Assembly: GCA_947579605.1 (NCBI GenBank)
Contig: OX388318.1
Coordinates: 23,608,098 to 23,672,097, forward strand
Reading direction: 5' to 3'
Length of the DNA: 64,000 nt
From: Athripsodes cinereus
Lineage: Eukaryota > Arthropoda > Insecta > Trichoptera > Leptoceridae
The first letter of the stretch is position 1. Each line of letters opens with the position of its first letter. Positions 1-10,100 of this stretch are shown in pieces. The translations under genes were made by a program, and so were the position numbers. The notes beneath the pieces were generated by a model that had not been told where the DNA came from, ran no database searches, and was given only the letters and a program-made list of their open reading frames with translations.

Positions 1-876
1 CCAGAGTGTCAGGTTTAAACCTGTTCATCGAAAGTGAACACGTCTGTTCACACTTGTACATCCTATGCTTTCACTGCCGTGTCAAGACTCACGGTCATTT
101 TGAATGTAGTTTGACGTACTTATTAAAAATTCAAACAAAATAATTTAATTTTCGACATAACTTTTGTACACATGATTCTGACTTTCAATGCAAATTCATG
201 GAGAATAAAACAAATAATAGGATAAAACTTGTTAATGGTCGTTTCAGTGAAAGGACCTTTCATCAAATTTATGTCTTGTAGTAATCGCTTTCATCCGCCA
301 TCGCTAGTGATCACTATTGATGAAACGCCTGTTCACACCTTTTCATTTTGGAGAATCATCCAGAGTGATCACTGAAAGTGAACAAATGTGAACGGCCCTA
401 TACAGAATGATACCTTACGTGTTTTCAATTTCATGATAGTGATAGCGCAATTTTAGTGAATGAATATATCCATCGATATAAACTTGTAGTTTCTGTGAAA
501 TTTTATGTATGTTAGTACACGCTACATGACTGGTAGATTCTGTTCTTATTATTGTATGCGAATGAATGAAGAAGTATCACTGCCATAATGCGTCATTCAA
601 AGTTTCGTGAATTTACAAATTGTTTACAATAATTTACAAACTTCAATGTCGAATGTAACGTATTGTTTTCGACGGGGATGATTTGTGTGAATTGTTTTCT
701 GAAATATTGTTTCATGTTTCAATTTATCGATTCAACAATCTGTATCGTCTTTTTTGTTACTGTTAAAATAGTTACTGATCATAAGAGATTTGAACTTGGA
801 ATACATAAGTGATTTGTATATTAATTTATTTTATTTATATTTTCACTATTTATCATATTTTTATTTTTATTATTTA
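1..876. other. Non-coding AT-rich sequence
   Basis: No ORF, exon or RNA gene is recognisable. The first 400 bases repeat short motifs such as GTTCACA and AAAGTGAACA in both orientations, which may be a worn MITE, but no clean inverted ends or target duplication can be placed. Confidence 0.5.
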
Positions 877-1191
877 TCAATAATTGAAATGCGACAAAAA
901 TCATTGACGTAAAAGACCTCGTGCATTTTTTGGAAATGATCAATAATTGAAATGCGACAAAAATCATTGACGTAAAAGACCTCGTGCATTTTTTGGAAAT
1001 GATCAATAATTGAAATGCGACAAAAATCATTGACGTAAAAGACCTCGTGCATTTTTTGGAAATGATCAATAATTGAAATGCGACAAAAATCATTGACGTA
1101 AAAGACCTCGTGCATTTTTTGGAAATGATCAATAATTGAATTGCGACAAAAATCATTGACGTAAAAGACCTCGTGCATTTTTTGGAAATGA
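877..1191. repeat. Tandem array, 5 copies of a 63-bp unit
   Basis: Five nearly identical 63-bp units start at 877, 940, 1003, 1066 and 1129. Each contains TCAATAATTGAAATGCGAC and ends near TTTTTTGGAAATGA. The period is a multiple of three and the unit lacks stops in two minus frames, so it gives long spurious repeat ORFs. The fifth unit has GAATTG where the others have GAAATG. Nothing suggests translation. Confidence 0.93.
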
Positions 1192-1947
1192 TACAAAGTA
1201 AAAAATATTAATATCCTGTTTCACTTTATAACATTAAGATTTTAATGATCTCCTTTCCACTTTCCAAGTACAGGACATCCTGTATACCTGTTAAGCTTTT
1301 GCAATCGGAAAAAATAAGTATAAAAATACCTCAACCATAAAAAAAATTATGTCCTAGAACTCTGCAACCCAAAAGGTGTTAAAATGAAAAGATGCGCATA
1401 TGTATATAATGGGATTTAATAATGGCACAAACACAATAACTTAACACATGTACTTAAAATATAATTAATCATTTTTTTATATAACACATAATAAACATAA
1501 TTTAGTTTCATCTGGGAAAACCAGAGAAACGACAATATATGTTATTTAATTTTGTCTTTCTTTACATCTTGTCAAAAACCATCCTTTTATAAAAAATATC
1601 AATTTTAAAACAAAACAATCAAATGGAATAAATTCAAAATAAAAATAATCTAACCACTAAGGGATGTGCCTAGGTACTTATTTTAAAATTAAAATAATCT
1701 AACAAAGTAATCTAATAACTAAGGTAAGTACCTAGGCACTTTCTTACATGTATAATTGTATATGCATAAACATAATACCTACAAACAATGTTGATGGTTG
1801 TAAAAAGGTGCACTTTTCATATATGGACCATCAGTATATTTTGAATCAACAGTTGCATACTTTTATAAATGCATCTACAACGAGGGACTCGAGGGAGATA
1901 TACCTATGAACGTTTATTTTTGATCCGACGTTCATTCAAGACTGGTT
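1192..1947. other. Non-coding AT-rich sequence
   Basis: No gene is seen. The motif CTAGGTAC(T) recurs around 1668-1740, a texture common in lepidopteran intergenic DNA. Confidence 0.5.
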
Positions 1948-2045
1948 GATAATAATAATAATAATAATAAGAACACTTTATTGATCAGAAAAAAATCATG
2001 AGCAATTGGCGAGCTTATTGCCTGGAGGCAATATCTGGCAATAAT
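1948..2045 (-). mobile_element. LINE 3' end with (ATT)n tail
   Basis: Read on the minus strand, this is a GC-richer stretch with CAATAAGCTCGCC, then AATAAAG, then a trinucleotide tail of about seven TTA units. The same layout occurs in the plus-strand copies near 2455, 28985, 29960 and 31405. It is the 3' UTR of a 5'-truncated non-LTR element. Confidence 0.6.
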
Positions 2046-2454
2046 GAAATTTTGTTAGTCACATTACCAATTTTTTCTTTTGAATTTCCATTCTATCGAT
2101 ATCTATATTTCAGTTCGCAGAAATCGATCGCGATTTTTTAAAAGTCGAGTTACAGATAGTAGGTACATTATGCAAATACTCTATATTACAAAAAGTAAAT
2201 ATAATTTATATAATCAAGAAATTCAACAATTTAATGACAAGGTTTCAAGGTAACAATCTGTTACGCCAAATTATCTATTAGATTAATGACTGTATGCCCT
2301 TGATGGTATGTTTTTTATGTCCGTTTTCACGCAATCATAATTATTACACGTTGTTTACGGGAACATCGCATCACAAACTAAAAATAAACATAATAACCAA
2401 ATGTGGATATTGTTAGCTCGTTAAAATCTGGGTTAGTTTGGTGAGGTTAGTAAT
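2046..2454. other. Non-coding sequence
   Basis: No coding or structural signal is recognised between two LINE 3' ends. Confidence 0.4.
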
Positions 2455-2580
2455 CCGAGAAGATATCGCAATCTAGTGATAAACTCGCCCTCTGTGCCTT
2501 GAATTGAAGTTGAACTGATAATTTAATGATACTTTGTAATGATTGATGTTGAAACCAATGTGCAGTAAAGAATAAAAATA
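2455..2580 (+). mobile_element. LINE 3' end fragment
   Basis: It has the GAAGATATCGC...GATAAACTCGCCC signature of the LINE 3' UTR also seen at 28985-29145, followed by CAGTAAAGAATAAA as a polyadenylation-like end. Only the 3' UTR is present. Confidence 0.5.
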
Positions 2581-2607
2581 CTTATTATATAATTCTTAAT
2601 AACTATA

Positions 2608-2704
2608 CTATACCCTCACGCCGTGTCCCAGGTAGGGTAGGCAGAGAGAACGGAACTCTATGTTGATCTATCTTTACATACTTCTTTCGCTTCCTCTGTT
2701 ATTT
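2608..2704 (-). mobile_element. Short tail of a LINE (RGRPRTTW type)
   Basis: The start, CCCTCACGCCGTGTCCCA, matches the reverse complement of the 3' end of the LINE tail at 20952-21340, followed by the same GGTAGGCAGAGAGAACGGAA. It is a heavily truncated minus-strand copy, ending just before the insertion site of the R1-clade element. Confidence 0.65.
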
Positions 2705-2729
2705 TAGGTTAACAACGTAAAATCCCATT

Positions 2730-2734
<5 letters not shown>

Positions 2735-2804
<70 letters not shown>
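2735..2804 (-). repeat. Poly(A) tail of the R1-clade element
   Basis: Seventy uninterrupted T on the plus strand directly 3' of the ORF2 UTR form the A tail of the minus-strand element. A pure tract of this length suggests a recent insertion, though its length may be affected by assembly. Confidence 0.9.
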
Positions 2805-2809
<5 letters not shown>

Positions 2810-2942
2810 GAAATCCTAGTCATGGACACCCGGCCTTTCTGGCCAGGTAGTGCCGGACTCCAACCGGCTAAAACCCCTCATCTTCTACCACGTCTCGGTT
2901 CCTGCCTTTCGGCCTACCCAGAGACGTGGCGTTGTCTTATTA

Positions 2943-5864
2943 TCATCTTCTTTCCTGGTTCTCATCATGCTCTTTTTTCCTCATTATGTTTTCTATGTAT
3001 TCTTGAATGAGCCTCCAGTATTTTACCGAAACCATCATTGTTCGAATGATGGTTTCTGGTGACAAGGTTTCGCATATTTTTCTTTCTAGTCTTATTCTGT
3101 CCTCGTGCCATTTGGAGCATTTGAAGAATGTATGCTCCGAGTCATCTATACCCTCCCTGCAGTATGTGCACTCATCTGAGTTGAGCTTTCCAATCCTCTT
3201 CAGGTACGAGCCGAAGACACCGTGTCCTGTTAGGAACTGGGTCATGTGGAACGTTACCTCTCCATGTGGCCTTTGGATCCAGTGTTTGATGTCTTTGATG
3301 ACTCTGTGAGTCCATCTTCCCCTTGTGGATGCGTCCCACGACTCTTGCCAGGCGTGTAGCGTCCTCTCTCTTTCTATCTTTTTTGTGTCTTCGTCAATAG
3401 GCCTGTTGGTTCTGTAGAGCCTGCTTCTCTCCTTCGCCAATAGATTAATTGGGACCATCCCCGCAATTACCAGGGCCGCGTCCGTTGACGTGGTCCTGTA
3501 TGCACAGCATGTTCTGAGTGCCAGCACTCTTTGGCCGTTGAGAACCATGTTTTCATAGTGTCTGTATTTTAAGGCGCACGTCCACACCGGTGCAGCGTAA
3601 AGGATAATGGACTGCACCGCCATTGCCAGAGTCTGTCGTTTTTTTTGTCTCGGGCCTTTTATGTTTGGGAGGATTGCACAAAGTGCCCTTGAAGACCTCT
3701 GCGCTTTCTCGCAGACATGTTTAATATGTCTCCCAAAGTTTAGTTCTGGGTCTAATTTGACCCCTAAGTATGTCGCTTCACTTGCTAGGGGAATTGTGAC
3801 CTCCTCGAATTCAAAGACAATATCTTTAGCTCTCCTATTTCCGCTCAGCATGATTGCCACCGTCTTTTCTGGGGCAATAGCTAATTGGTTTTCGTGCATC
3901 CATATACTTATGCTGTGCAGGGCGGTCTCCGTCTTTACTACTATTTCGGCTTGGGTTTTCGCGACCACCGAAACCGCTAGGTCATCCGCGTAGCATACAA
4001 GGTTCACGCCATTTGGTACTTCTAAGGTCATGACGCTGTCGTACAGGACATTCCACAGTGTCGGTCCCAGTACTGAGCCCTGCGGCACCCCACCACAAGT
4101 TTCCATGTCCAGAGCTTGTTGGATCCTGGTTTTGCGATCTGTTAGGTAGTCTATTAATATATTTGTCAGATAAAGGTTTACATTTTTTTCCCTTAACTTG
4201 TCTATGATAATTGGCCACGACGCCGTGTTAAAGGCATTTTTGACGTCAACAAGTACTAATACGTTAAACAGTTTTTTTTCTTTTGCTTCTTTTGCCAAAG
4301 CCACTACCTTGTTGACTGCGTCCACCGTTGATCTGCCCTTTCTGAACCCAAACTGATTTTCGCTTATGGCATTTTTTTCTTCCAGTTCCCTTGTGAGTCT
4401 GTCATTGATTATAGTTTCAAATAATTTGGCCACAACGTTGAGTAGGCATATAGGCCTGTATTTTTTCTGATCACTTGGGTTTTTTCTCGGTTTTTCAATG
4501 AGAACGAGTTTTGCGCACTTCCACCTGTTCGGAAATTGGCCTCTCTTAATGAGGTCCCCGAAAAGGGTCTCGAAGTATTCTGTGTTTTGCGAGACCAATT
4601 TTTTTACTGCTTCCGGTGGGATTCCGTCAGGGCCAGGGGACTTTCGTGGTTTTATTCTTTTGAGAGCCCTTGTTAGTTCGGCAGTGCTGACATTTTCCCA
4701 CTCGCTTTGTGTTTCTGGTCCTTGTTCTTTTTTCATTTCTCTGTCTTTTTTTGTGATAAATAGTTCTTCAAAGACCTTAGTTTTTTTTTCTAAGAGAAGT
4801 TCGCATCTTGGGCTAGATATTTGGAGTTGGTTCCTTATAATTTGGTATGCGTCTCCATATATATCTTCATTGAGGTTATTGCACAGTGAGTCCCATGATT
4901 TCCTCTTTGATGTTGCAATCTGTTTTTTCAAGTCTAGTTTTGAATCTTTGTATATTTGGAGCCTGGTTGCTCTGGTTTCATATGTTCTGCTTTTTTGGTA
5001 CATTTTTCTCAGGCGGTTTGTTTGTGCTATTTTTGCTTGTATTTCTAGGGTCCACCAGAATGGCATTTTGTTTTCTGAGGTTGCCCTTATCCTCGGTGTA
5101 CTTTTTCTATATGCGTCTTTCATGGCTATCTCACATATCTCGGCATTCACGTTTTTATCCCTGATGGCTTCTCTGAAGTAGCGCACCATTTTTTCAGGGT
5201 CTGTTATGCCCTGTATGTATTTTGGTCTTTCTTTCTTTGCTGCATGCAGTTTAACCAAAGTGAATTGGTGGTCACTGAGTGTTGTGTCATCTAGTACTTC
5301 CCATGTGAAGCCCTGTTTTGTTGCACCTTCGTCGATTATTGTTAGGTCAATATACGATTGCCCATTTGGTCTGATACATGTTGGTTTTTTACCGTCATTT
5401 ACCAAAACAAGATTGTGTGTGTGCAACCATTCGAGAAGGATCAGTCCTCTCTTGTTAGTGACTTTTCCACCCCAGCTAGGATGTTTAGCATTTAGATCAC
5501 CTGTTATTATAACTGATTTGTTTTTTGCGTGTGATTTCATATCCATTTGTATGTCGTGGAGCTGTTTTTCGAAGTCTTCCTGTGTGCATTTATTTGGGCT
5601 TATATACATGCAGTATAAGATCATGTCTCTGATTTCCACGGCCACAGCGCTTTTGAAGGTTCGGTAATCCTCCACTTTTATGGTTTTGCTTGTGCATATC
5701 ATCGTGGCTCCACCATCTTCACTTGTGTAGCAGTTTCTTTTGCGGACTATGTTTAAGTTTGGTTCATTTATTGCCACAAAGTCGCACATTTCCCTTATTG
5801 CCACCACTTTTGCCATGTCATGTGCCGCAACGCTTCTGCCGACGTTAATTTGTAAAATGTTCAC
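2943..5864 (-). CDS. R1-clade ORF2: endonuclease and reverse transcriptase
   Basis: The 973-residue open frame encodes the replication enzyme of the retrotransposon, which nicks target DNA and reverse-transcribes the element RNA there. Residues 1-220 are an endonuclease/exonuclease/phosphatase domain: ILQINVGRS at the start, IITGDLNAKHPSWGG in the middle, LSDHQF at its end. The reverse transcriptase follows with KSPGPDGIPPEA, GFRKGRSTVDAV, VPQGSVLGPTLWNVL and the catalytic YADDLAV. Near the C terminus CTYCREGIDDSEHTFFKC forms a CCHC finger. The frame overlaps the ORF1 stop by four bases, but the codon there is GTG, not ATG; the first in-frame ATG is codon 17, inside the endonuclease. No internal stop is present. 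Large antisense ORFs inside it are shadows. Confidence 0.93.
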   Translation of the reverse strand: MNILQINVGRSVAAHDMAKVVAIREMCDFVAINEPNLNIVRKRNCYTSEDGGATMICTSKTIKVEDYRTFKSAVAVEIRDMILYCMYISPNKCTQEDFEKQLHDIQMDMKSHAKNKSVIITGDLNAKHPSWGGKVTNKRGLILLEWLHTHNLVLVNDGKKPTCIRPNGQSYIDLTIIDEGATKQGFTWEVLDDTTLSDHQFTLVKLHAAKKERPKYIQGITDPEKMVRYFREAIRDKNVNAEICEIAMKDAYRKSTPRIRATSENKMPFWWTLEIQAKIAQTNRLRKMYQKSRTYETRATRLQIYKDSKLDLKKQIATSKRKSWDSLCNNLNEDIYGDAYQIIRNQLQISSPRCELLLEKKTKVFEELFITKKDREMKKEQGPETQSEWENVSTAELTRALKRIKPRKSPGPDGIPPEAVKKLVSQNTEYFETLFGDLIKRGQFPNRWKCAKLVLIEKPRKNPSDQKKYRPICLLNVVAKLFETIINDRLTRELEEKNAISENQFGFRKGRSTVDAVNKVVALAKEAKEKKLFNVLVLVDVKNAFNTASWPIIIDKLREKNVNLYLTNILIDYLTDRKTRIQQALDMETCGGVPQGSVLGPTLWNVLYDSVMTLEVPNGVNLVCYADDLAVSVVAKTQAEIVVKTETALHSISIWMHENQLAIAPEKTVAIMLSGNRRAKDIVFEFEEVTIPLASEATYLGVKLDPELNFGRHIKHVCEKAQRSSRALCAILPNIKGPRQKKRQTLAMAVQSIILYAAPVWTCALKYRHYENMVLNGQRVLALRTCCAYRTTSTDAALVIAGMVPINLLAKERSRLYRTNRPIDEDTKKIERERTLHAWQESWDASTRGRWTHRVIKDIKHWIQRPHGEVTFHMTQFLTGHGVFGSYLKRIGKLNSDECTYCREGIDDSEHTFFKCSKWHEDRIRLERKICETLSPETIIRTMMVSVKYWRLIQEYIENIMRKKEHDENQERR

Positions 5865-7873
5865 GTTTGTAATGCTGTTTGACGGTCCGTTGTGTTTCGC
5901 TCCTTCTTTTGTTTGTGTCTTTTGGCGATTATTTCTTTTTTAAATAGAGGGCAGTTACTACCCCCTGTTGCGTGTCCTGCTATCTCACATATTGAGCAGA
6001 AAGGAGGATTCTCACATTCTTTTGCGCCGTGTCCCTCCTGTCCGCACTTTCTACATAGCTTTGATCTATCTGTTTTTGTGCACGATAGCGCCTTGTGTCC
6101 AAAGTTCCAGCACCGATAGCATTGTTGTATACTTATCCTTTCAGATACTATGCAAGTTGAGAATCCAACTCTAACTCGTTTTTGTTGTAAGATTCTCTCT
6201 CCATCGCCTTTTTCTAGGATTATTGTGCAGGCCTGGTTTGCGTTTCCAATAGGTCTCAGTGATCTGACCTCACATTGGTCCGGATACGTGATTCCTGCCT
6301 CTTGGAGGGATTTCTTAACGTCTTCGGTGTCGGAAGTTGGGTCTATATTTTTCAGGTGAAGTACCTTCTTTCTAATTTTTGGGAGGACTCTAACCTTGCT
6401 GTCACACAAAACATCCTTGATGCTTTCTGAGAGGCTTTTAACATCTTTAGTCGTTGTCAAAAGCATTCCTCCCGATTTAGTCTTTCTTATGTGGTTTATG
6501 TTTTCGACGCCCTCTCTGTTGCACAGACCCTGCTTGAGCCTTCTCGCCACGTCTGCATACGATCCATCGCTTGTTTCGATCAGTATTGCGTCTCCTCGCA
6601 GTGGTTCCATAGTTTTAATTTGCTTAGGTTCCAAGCTTGAGCCGCGTCCAGTCATTCTTATGCATACTTCGCATTCAGTCCTCAGGAATACGGCCGCTAC
6701 CATCTTTCTGAAGACGTGAAGTTTCATTGTCTTCGGGGCCACTATTGTGACGTTCATCGTCCCTGTTCTCAGCGCTGACTCTCTCAGTTGGCAAAGAAAC
6801 TCGTAGATACTGTGATATCCTCCCAGATCCTCCAGGGGAGCCGTCGCGAAAAACACTGTGACGCATCTACTTACGGTTGTTGACGAGTTTTCACTGTCGA
6901 AGGTTGTATTCTGCGCAACGTGCGCATATTCCCCGCCTATGCACTTCGTCTTTCGGCACTCCAGGATTTCTGGGTATTTGTCGAATATTTTATCGCTATC
7001 TTTATTGTTTTCCTCATTGCAATGTATGTATGCTAATGTTCCTTTATGTCTCTTTGTTGCTTCTTCTTTCTTGATTTGTATTTTTCTGAGACTATCTTCA
7101 GTCCATTTTTTTTCAGCTTGTTGCATGAACTCTTGGAAGCCCAAATTCTGACACAGATTTGGATCAAATATTTCCTGAGATTTTTTGTATTTGCAATCAG
7201 GGCATTCTTTTTGGTCAATGTTTTTATCATTTAGCAGCGCCGCCTCCAGTGTTGCTATTCTTAACTCCTGTTCTGCCATTTTTGTAAGAACGTTTTCTTC
7301 CTCTACCTTCATCCGTCGTTCTTCGAATTCTTGCCGGTTTATGAGCTGCGTCATCAGTCCAGTCAGTTGAGCAGATATATTCTTTATGTCCTTATGGACG
7401 TTTTTATTTGCAGCTACAACTTTTGACAGTTCTTGAATTTTACCTTTTAATTTAGAGAGTTCTTTGTTTCCATCTAGTCTGTTTTTGTCAACCGGCTCTG
7501 CTAGGTTGGGACTTTGGGCAAATTTCCTTTTTTTTGGCTCTCTGTCAGGTTCGGGGTGAGCATTGGCCCCAGTCCGTTCAGAAACGCTCTCATTTGTCGG
7601 TCCTGGCGTCCTCAGTATATTTCTAGTCGTTGATATTCCCGGTGGTGTTCTGTGAATAGAATCCCGACGTGCGAATACTCTTTTTTCCTCCTCTATGAGG
7701 ATTATCTCCTTCTTGGTCTCCTCATCGTAAATCTTTCTATTGTGTCGTTGTTTGCCCTCCCCAGAGTCCGAGGGGCAGCCCAAAGACACCGAAGTATCCT
7801 TGGGGAGGGATTCTCCTCCACCAACGGTGGAGGTACCCTCCTGGGGTACAAAGTCCTTGTTTACAATCGACAT
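5861..7873 (-). CDS. R1-clade ORF1: gag-like RNA-binding protein
   Basis: A 670-residue protein if started at the first ATG (7873, MSIVNKDF). The frame is open to 7957, but that codon is GTG and lies in the repeat-bearing 5' UTR. It should package element RNA. The N-terminal half is charged and rich in Lys/Glu with likely coiled-coil stretches. The C terminus has three zinc knuckles at about residues 585-641: CYRCWNFGHKALSC, CRKCGQEGHGAKEC and CSICEIAGHATGGSNC. Three knuckles are usual for R1-clade ORF1. The stop TGA overlaps the ORF2 frame as GTGA. No frame break is seen. Confidence 0.9.
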   Translation of the reverse strand: MSIVNKDFVPQEGTSTVGGGESLPKDTSVSLGCPSDSGEGKQRHNRKIYDEETKKEIILIEEEKRVFARRDSIHRTPPGISTTRNILRTPGPTNESVSERTGANAHPEPDREPKKRKFAQSPNLAEPVDKNRLDGNKELSKLKGKIQELSKVVAANKNVHKDIKNISAQLTGLMTQLINRQEFEERRMKVEEENVLTKMAEQELRIATLEAALLNDKNIDQKECPDCKYKKSQEIFDPNLCQNLGFQEFMQQAEKKWTEDSLRKIQIKKEEATKRHKGTLAYIHCNEENNKDSDKIFDKYPEILECRKTKCIGGEYAHVAQNTTFDSENSSTTVSRCVTVFFATAPLEDLGGYHSIYEFLCQLRESALRTGTMNVTIVAPKTMKLHVFRKMVAAVFLRTECEVCIRMTGRGSSLEPKQIKTMEPLRGDAILIETSDGSYADVARRLKQGLCNREGVENINHIRKTKSGGMLLTTTKDVKSLSESIKDVLCDSKVRVLPKIRKKVLHLKNIDPTSDTEDVKKSLQEAGITYPDQCEVRSLRPIGNANQACTIILEKGDGERILQQKRVRVGFSTCIVSERISIQQCYRCWNFGHKALSCTKTDRSKLCRKCGQEGHGAKECENPPFCSICEIAGHATGGSNCPLFKKEIIAKRHKQKKERNTTDRQTALQT

Positions 7874-7918
7874 TTTTTTCCACTTTTTTTTAGCTGTTTC
7901 TTTCTGGGACAGCTCCCA

Positions 7919-8021
7919 TAGGACATGTCTAAAGAGACAATGGCATGTCCATGCCACCTTTTCTGTCGGGGTGGGGTCCCCTAGGACATGTCTGACTGTA
8001 GACTGAAGGCATGCCCATGCC
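7919..8021 (-). repeat. Imperfect repeat in the R1-element 5' UTR
   Basis: Two related units, 7919-7955 and 7982-8021, share TAGGACATGTCT and GGCATG(T/C)CCATGCC. Each contains near-palindromic CATG-rich stretches that could form stem-loops at the 5' end of the element RNA. A role in promoter activity or translation is inference only. Confidence 0.7.
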
Positions 8022-8043
8022 TAGGTTTTGGGGATTAAGGATT

Positions 8044-8195
8044 AAGCATTTACACTATGTTTATAATTTAGTATTTTTCATATTGATCATGAAAATAAAG
8101 TTAGCTCATGTCTAAAATCAAGCATTTACAGTATGTTTATAATTTAGTATTTTTCATATTGATCATGAAAATAAAGTTAGCTCATGTCTAAAATC
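8044..8195. repeat. Two tandem copies of a 76-bp unit
   Basis: Units begin at 8044 and 8120 with AAGCATTTACA and end with CTCATGTCTAAAATC. They differ by one base early in the unit (CACTATG versus CAGTATG). They sit immediately outside the 5' end of the R1-clade element. Confidence 0.9.
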
Positions 8196-9395
8196 GATAA
8201 ACAACTTATTGACCTCTTCGGTAAGTCCCCTAACGATTTTTCAATCACCTTGTGCTGCCACTGTTATTGGGACCTATATTAGTAAAAAAAGATCCACTTC
8301 CAGAAGTTTCAAACCTATTTGTGTTACTGCCGCTTCTTATATACTTGCATTAAAAAAAATGAAAATTAACGAATAACGAAATTTAACATTTTCGTTAACT
8401 GATTGCCAAGGCTCATTTTTATGTTGTGCTCAGGACTGATTGTAGAAACATTAGCGTACCTAATATGTGCTAGTTAGTACCTACAATATTCAGATGGATA
8501 ATATAATATGTGGGGTCATTGTAATTAATTATAGTACATTATATGATTTGGCGGCCAATGACATAGACAATGAACAAAAAAGATGTCGGTTATTTTAATG
8601 TGTTATTATTTATTTATTATTATTACATACCTATATGAAATTATAATATCATTGTATTATAAAGAATATTCTTCATTCATGGGATCAATTTTTAACTGGC
8701 TTTAAAAGACGAAAGTATTTGAGTATTGGACTGTTGTGAGAAAGAATTCTGTTGTTATTTTCCTCAATTTGTACATTGACAATGTGTCAGTGATCAAGTG
8801 TAGTTAGTGTTCTCGTAAATAAAGATTTAATAGTGAAAATATTTAGTGATGTGGTAGAAATTAAGCAAATTAGTAATGCACATATTTTCTCCATTTTTTT
8901 CTTTACTTTGCTTTACTTGTAATCCAATGATATTGAGCGAGTTAAGTATCTACGCCCCAATATCGTACAATTATTATAGACAGCATAATTATGCTGTTTT
9001 ATCCACTGGATAGCAGAACAAACATAATCCCAAATTCTTCTGTCGGCAAGGCTATTATAATTATTATTTTATGATTTGAATGTTCATGTTGATATTTGTA
9101 ACACAACATACAATGACTTTATCGCCAGAGTAGAGACTCTCCTTTGATTCTTTTCTTTCTTTTTGATGATGTCTCTTTTGTGTTTTTTTCGGTCTTGCTT
9201 TTTATTTGATTTTGAGATCGCCTTGGCCAAAAGCTGTTATGGTCTTAGTGCAGGATTACATTTTTAATATATTAATAACAATACATCAAGTGCAAATATT
9301 TGATCGTACATGCTTTATTTAGTCATTTAGAAAATTTGTCTTTATTGTGTGCCTATAGTAGGTAATGCATAATAATTGTAATTTTGTTTTTTTTT
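8196..9395. other. Non-coding AT-rich sequence
   Basis: No ORF, exon, RNA gene or clear repeat boundary is recognisable across this stretch. Confidence 0.45.
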
Positions 9396-9510
9396 TTTTA
9401 ATATATGTCTGGGTTTTGATATAAACCCAAATACAACCTTATATACCTTTCACAGTAAGCTGAAAGCTTGCGTCTTGAAAGGGGGGTTTGCCGGCACCTG
9501 GGATCGTATT
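9396..9510 (-). mobile_element. SINE fragment (tRNA-derived, family with the copy at 25.4 kb)
   Basis: The reverse complement reads GATCCCAGGTGCCGGCAAAC, then CCTTTCAAGACGCAAGCTTT, and matches the plus-strand SINE at 25372-25505 in the same order. The A-box half is missing here, so the copy is 5' truncated. Confidence 0.55.
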
Positions 9511-10100
9511 ATATCATCTGATTATTTATCATGAAATGATATTGTTTTATCGTTGCAACAGTTCAAGGAAAGAATTATCAATAAACGTACATTTAACTTA
9601 TTCATATTTATTAAACAACAGTTAAATATTTTAATTTGTTAGTTTTTCATCTCACTTCGTGATTTTGATGTTTTTTGCAAATAAAAAAGAATAATTAAAT
9701 CTATTAAAAAAAATGGTACATATTATTATTTTCATCTTCCTCTAACGTTTTATTAATTTCGTCATGAAATTCTACTACCTAAACACCGACACAGTGAATC
9801 TTCCTTCTTCTATCTGGTATTGGATATAGACTTTTCCCTTGAAGCTCCACATCTCTCCACCTTGAGCACTAGGTCTAGAATGAGTTTTACTTGACCTCAA
9901 AGTAAATAAAAATGACGCTGATTTTGTCCACTCATGTTTATTATCACATGTGGCGCCATTCCATGTTTTGAGGACATAAATAATAAAATTATACTTTAAT
10001 GCATGCAATACCTTCTATTTAATCATCTTTGTACTGGTTGGCAACCAGAACCTGAGGAGTTTGTTCTTGAAAGAGAAGGTAAGGTATCATCCCCGTAACA
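9511..10100. other. Non-coding sequence
   Basis: No gene is supported. A short minus-strand ORF at 9775-10008 has no recognisable domain and no splice or polyadenylation context. Confidence 0.4.

Larger units (their letters stand above)
2735..8030 (-). mobile_element. Near full-length R1-clade non-LTR retrotransposon
   Basis: The minus-strand order is a short 5' UTR with repeats, ORF1 (7873-5861), ORF2 (5864 frame to 2943), a 140-nt 3' UTR, and a 70-nt A tail (2804-2735 read as T). ORF1 has three CCHC knuckles. ORF2 has an apurinic-type endonuclease, a reverse transcriptase with YADD, and a C-terminal CCHC. This set and the 4-base ORF overlap are typical of the R1 clade (R1, SART, TRAS, RT1). 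Both frames are open, so the insertion looks young. A target duplication was not found; the 3' flank reads TCCCTAATGGG, containing one CCTAA, and the right-hand boundary near 8030 is approximate. Confidence 0.85.

Noticed and set aside
1..400. MITE with GTTCACA-type ends
   Set aside because: Related motifs occur in both orientations, but no consistent ends or target duplication could be placed, and the left side may be cut by the window edge.
870..1196. Long repetitive minus-strand ORFs over the 63-bp array
   Set aside because: They exist in two frames only because the period is a multiple of three; there is no domain, ATG context or splice evidence.
2715..2735. Telomeric insertion of the R1-clade element (TTAGG target)
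   Set aside because: Only one TTAGG is present at the junction; no telomeric array exists on either side.
3607..5667. Several plus-strand ORFs of 90-230 residues
   Set aside because: They are antisense shadows of the R1-clade ORF2, rich in Phe/Leu/Ser and without domains.
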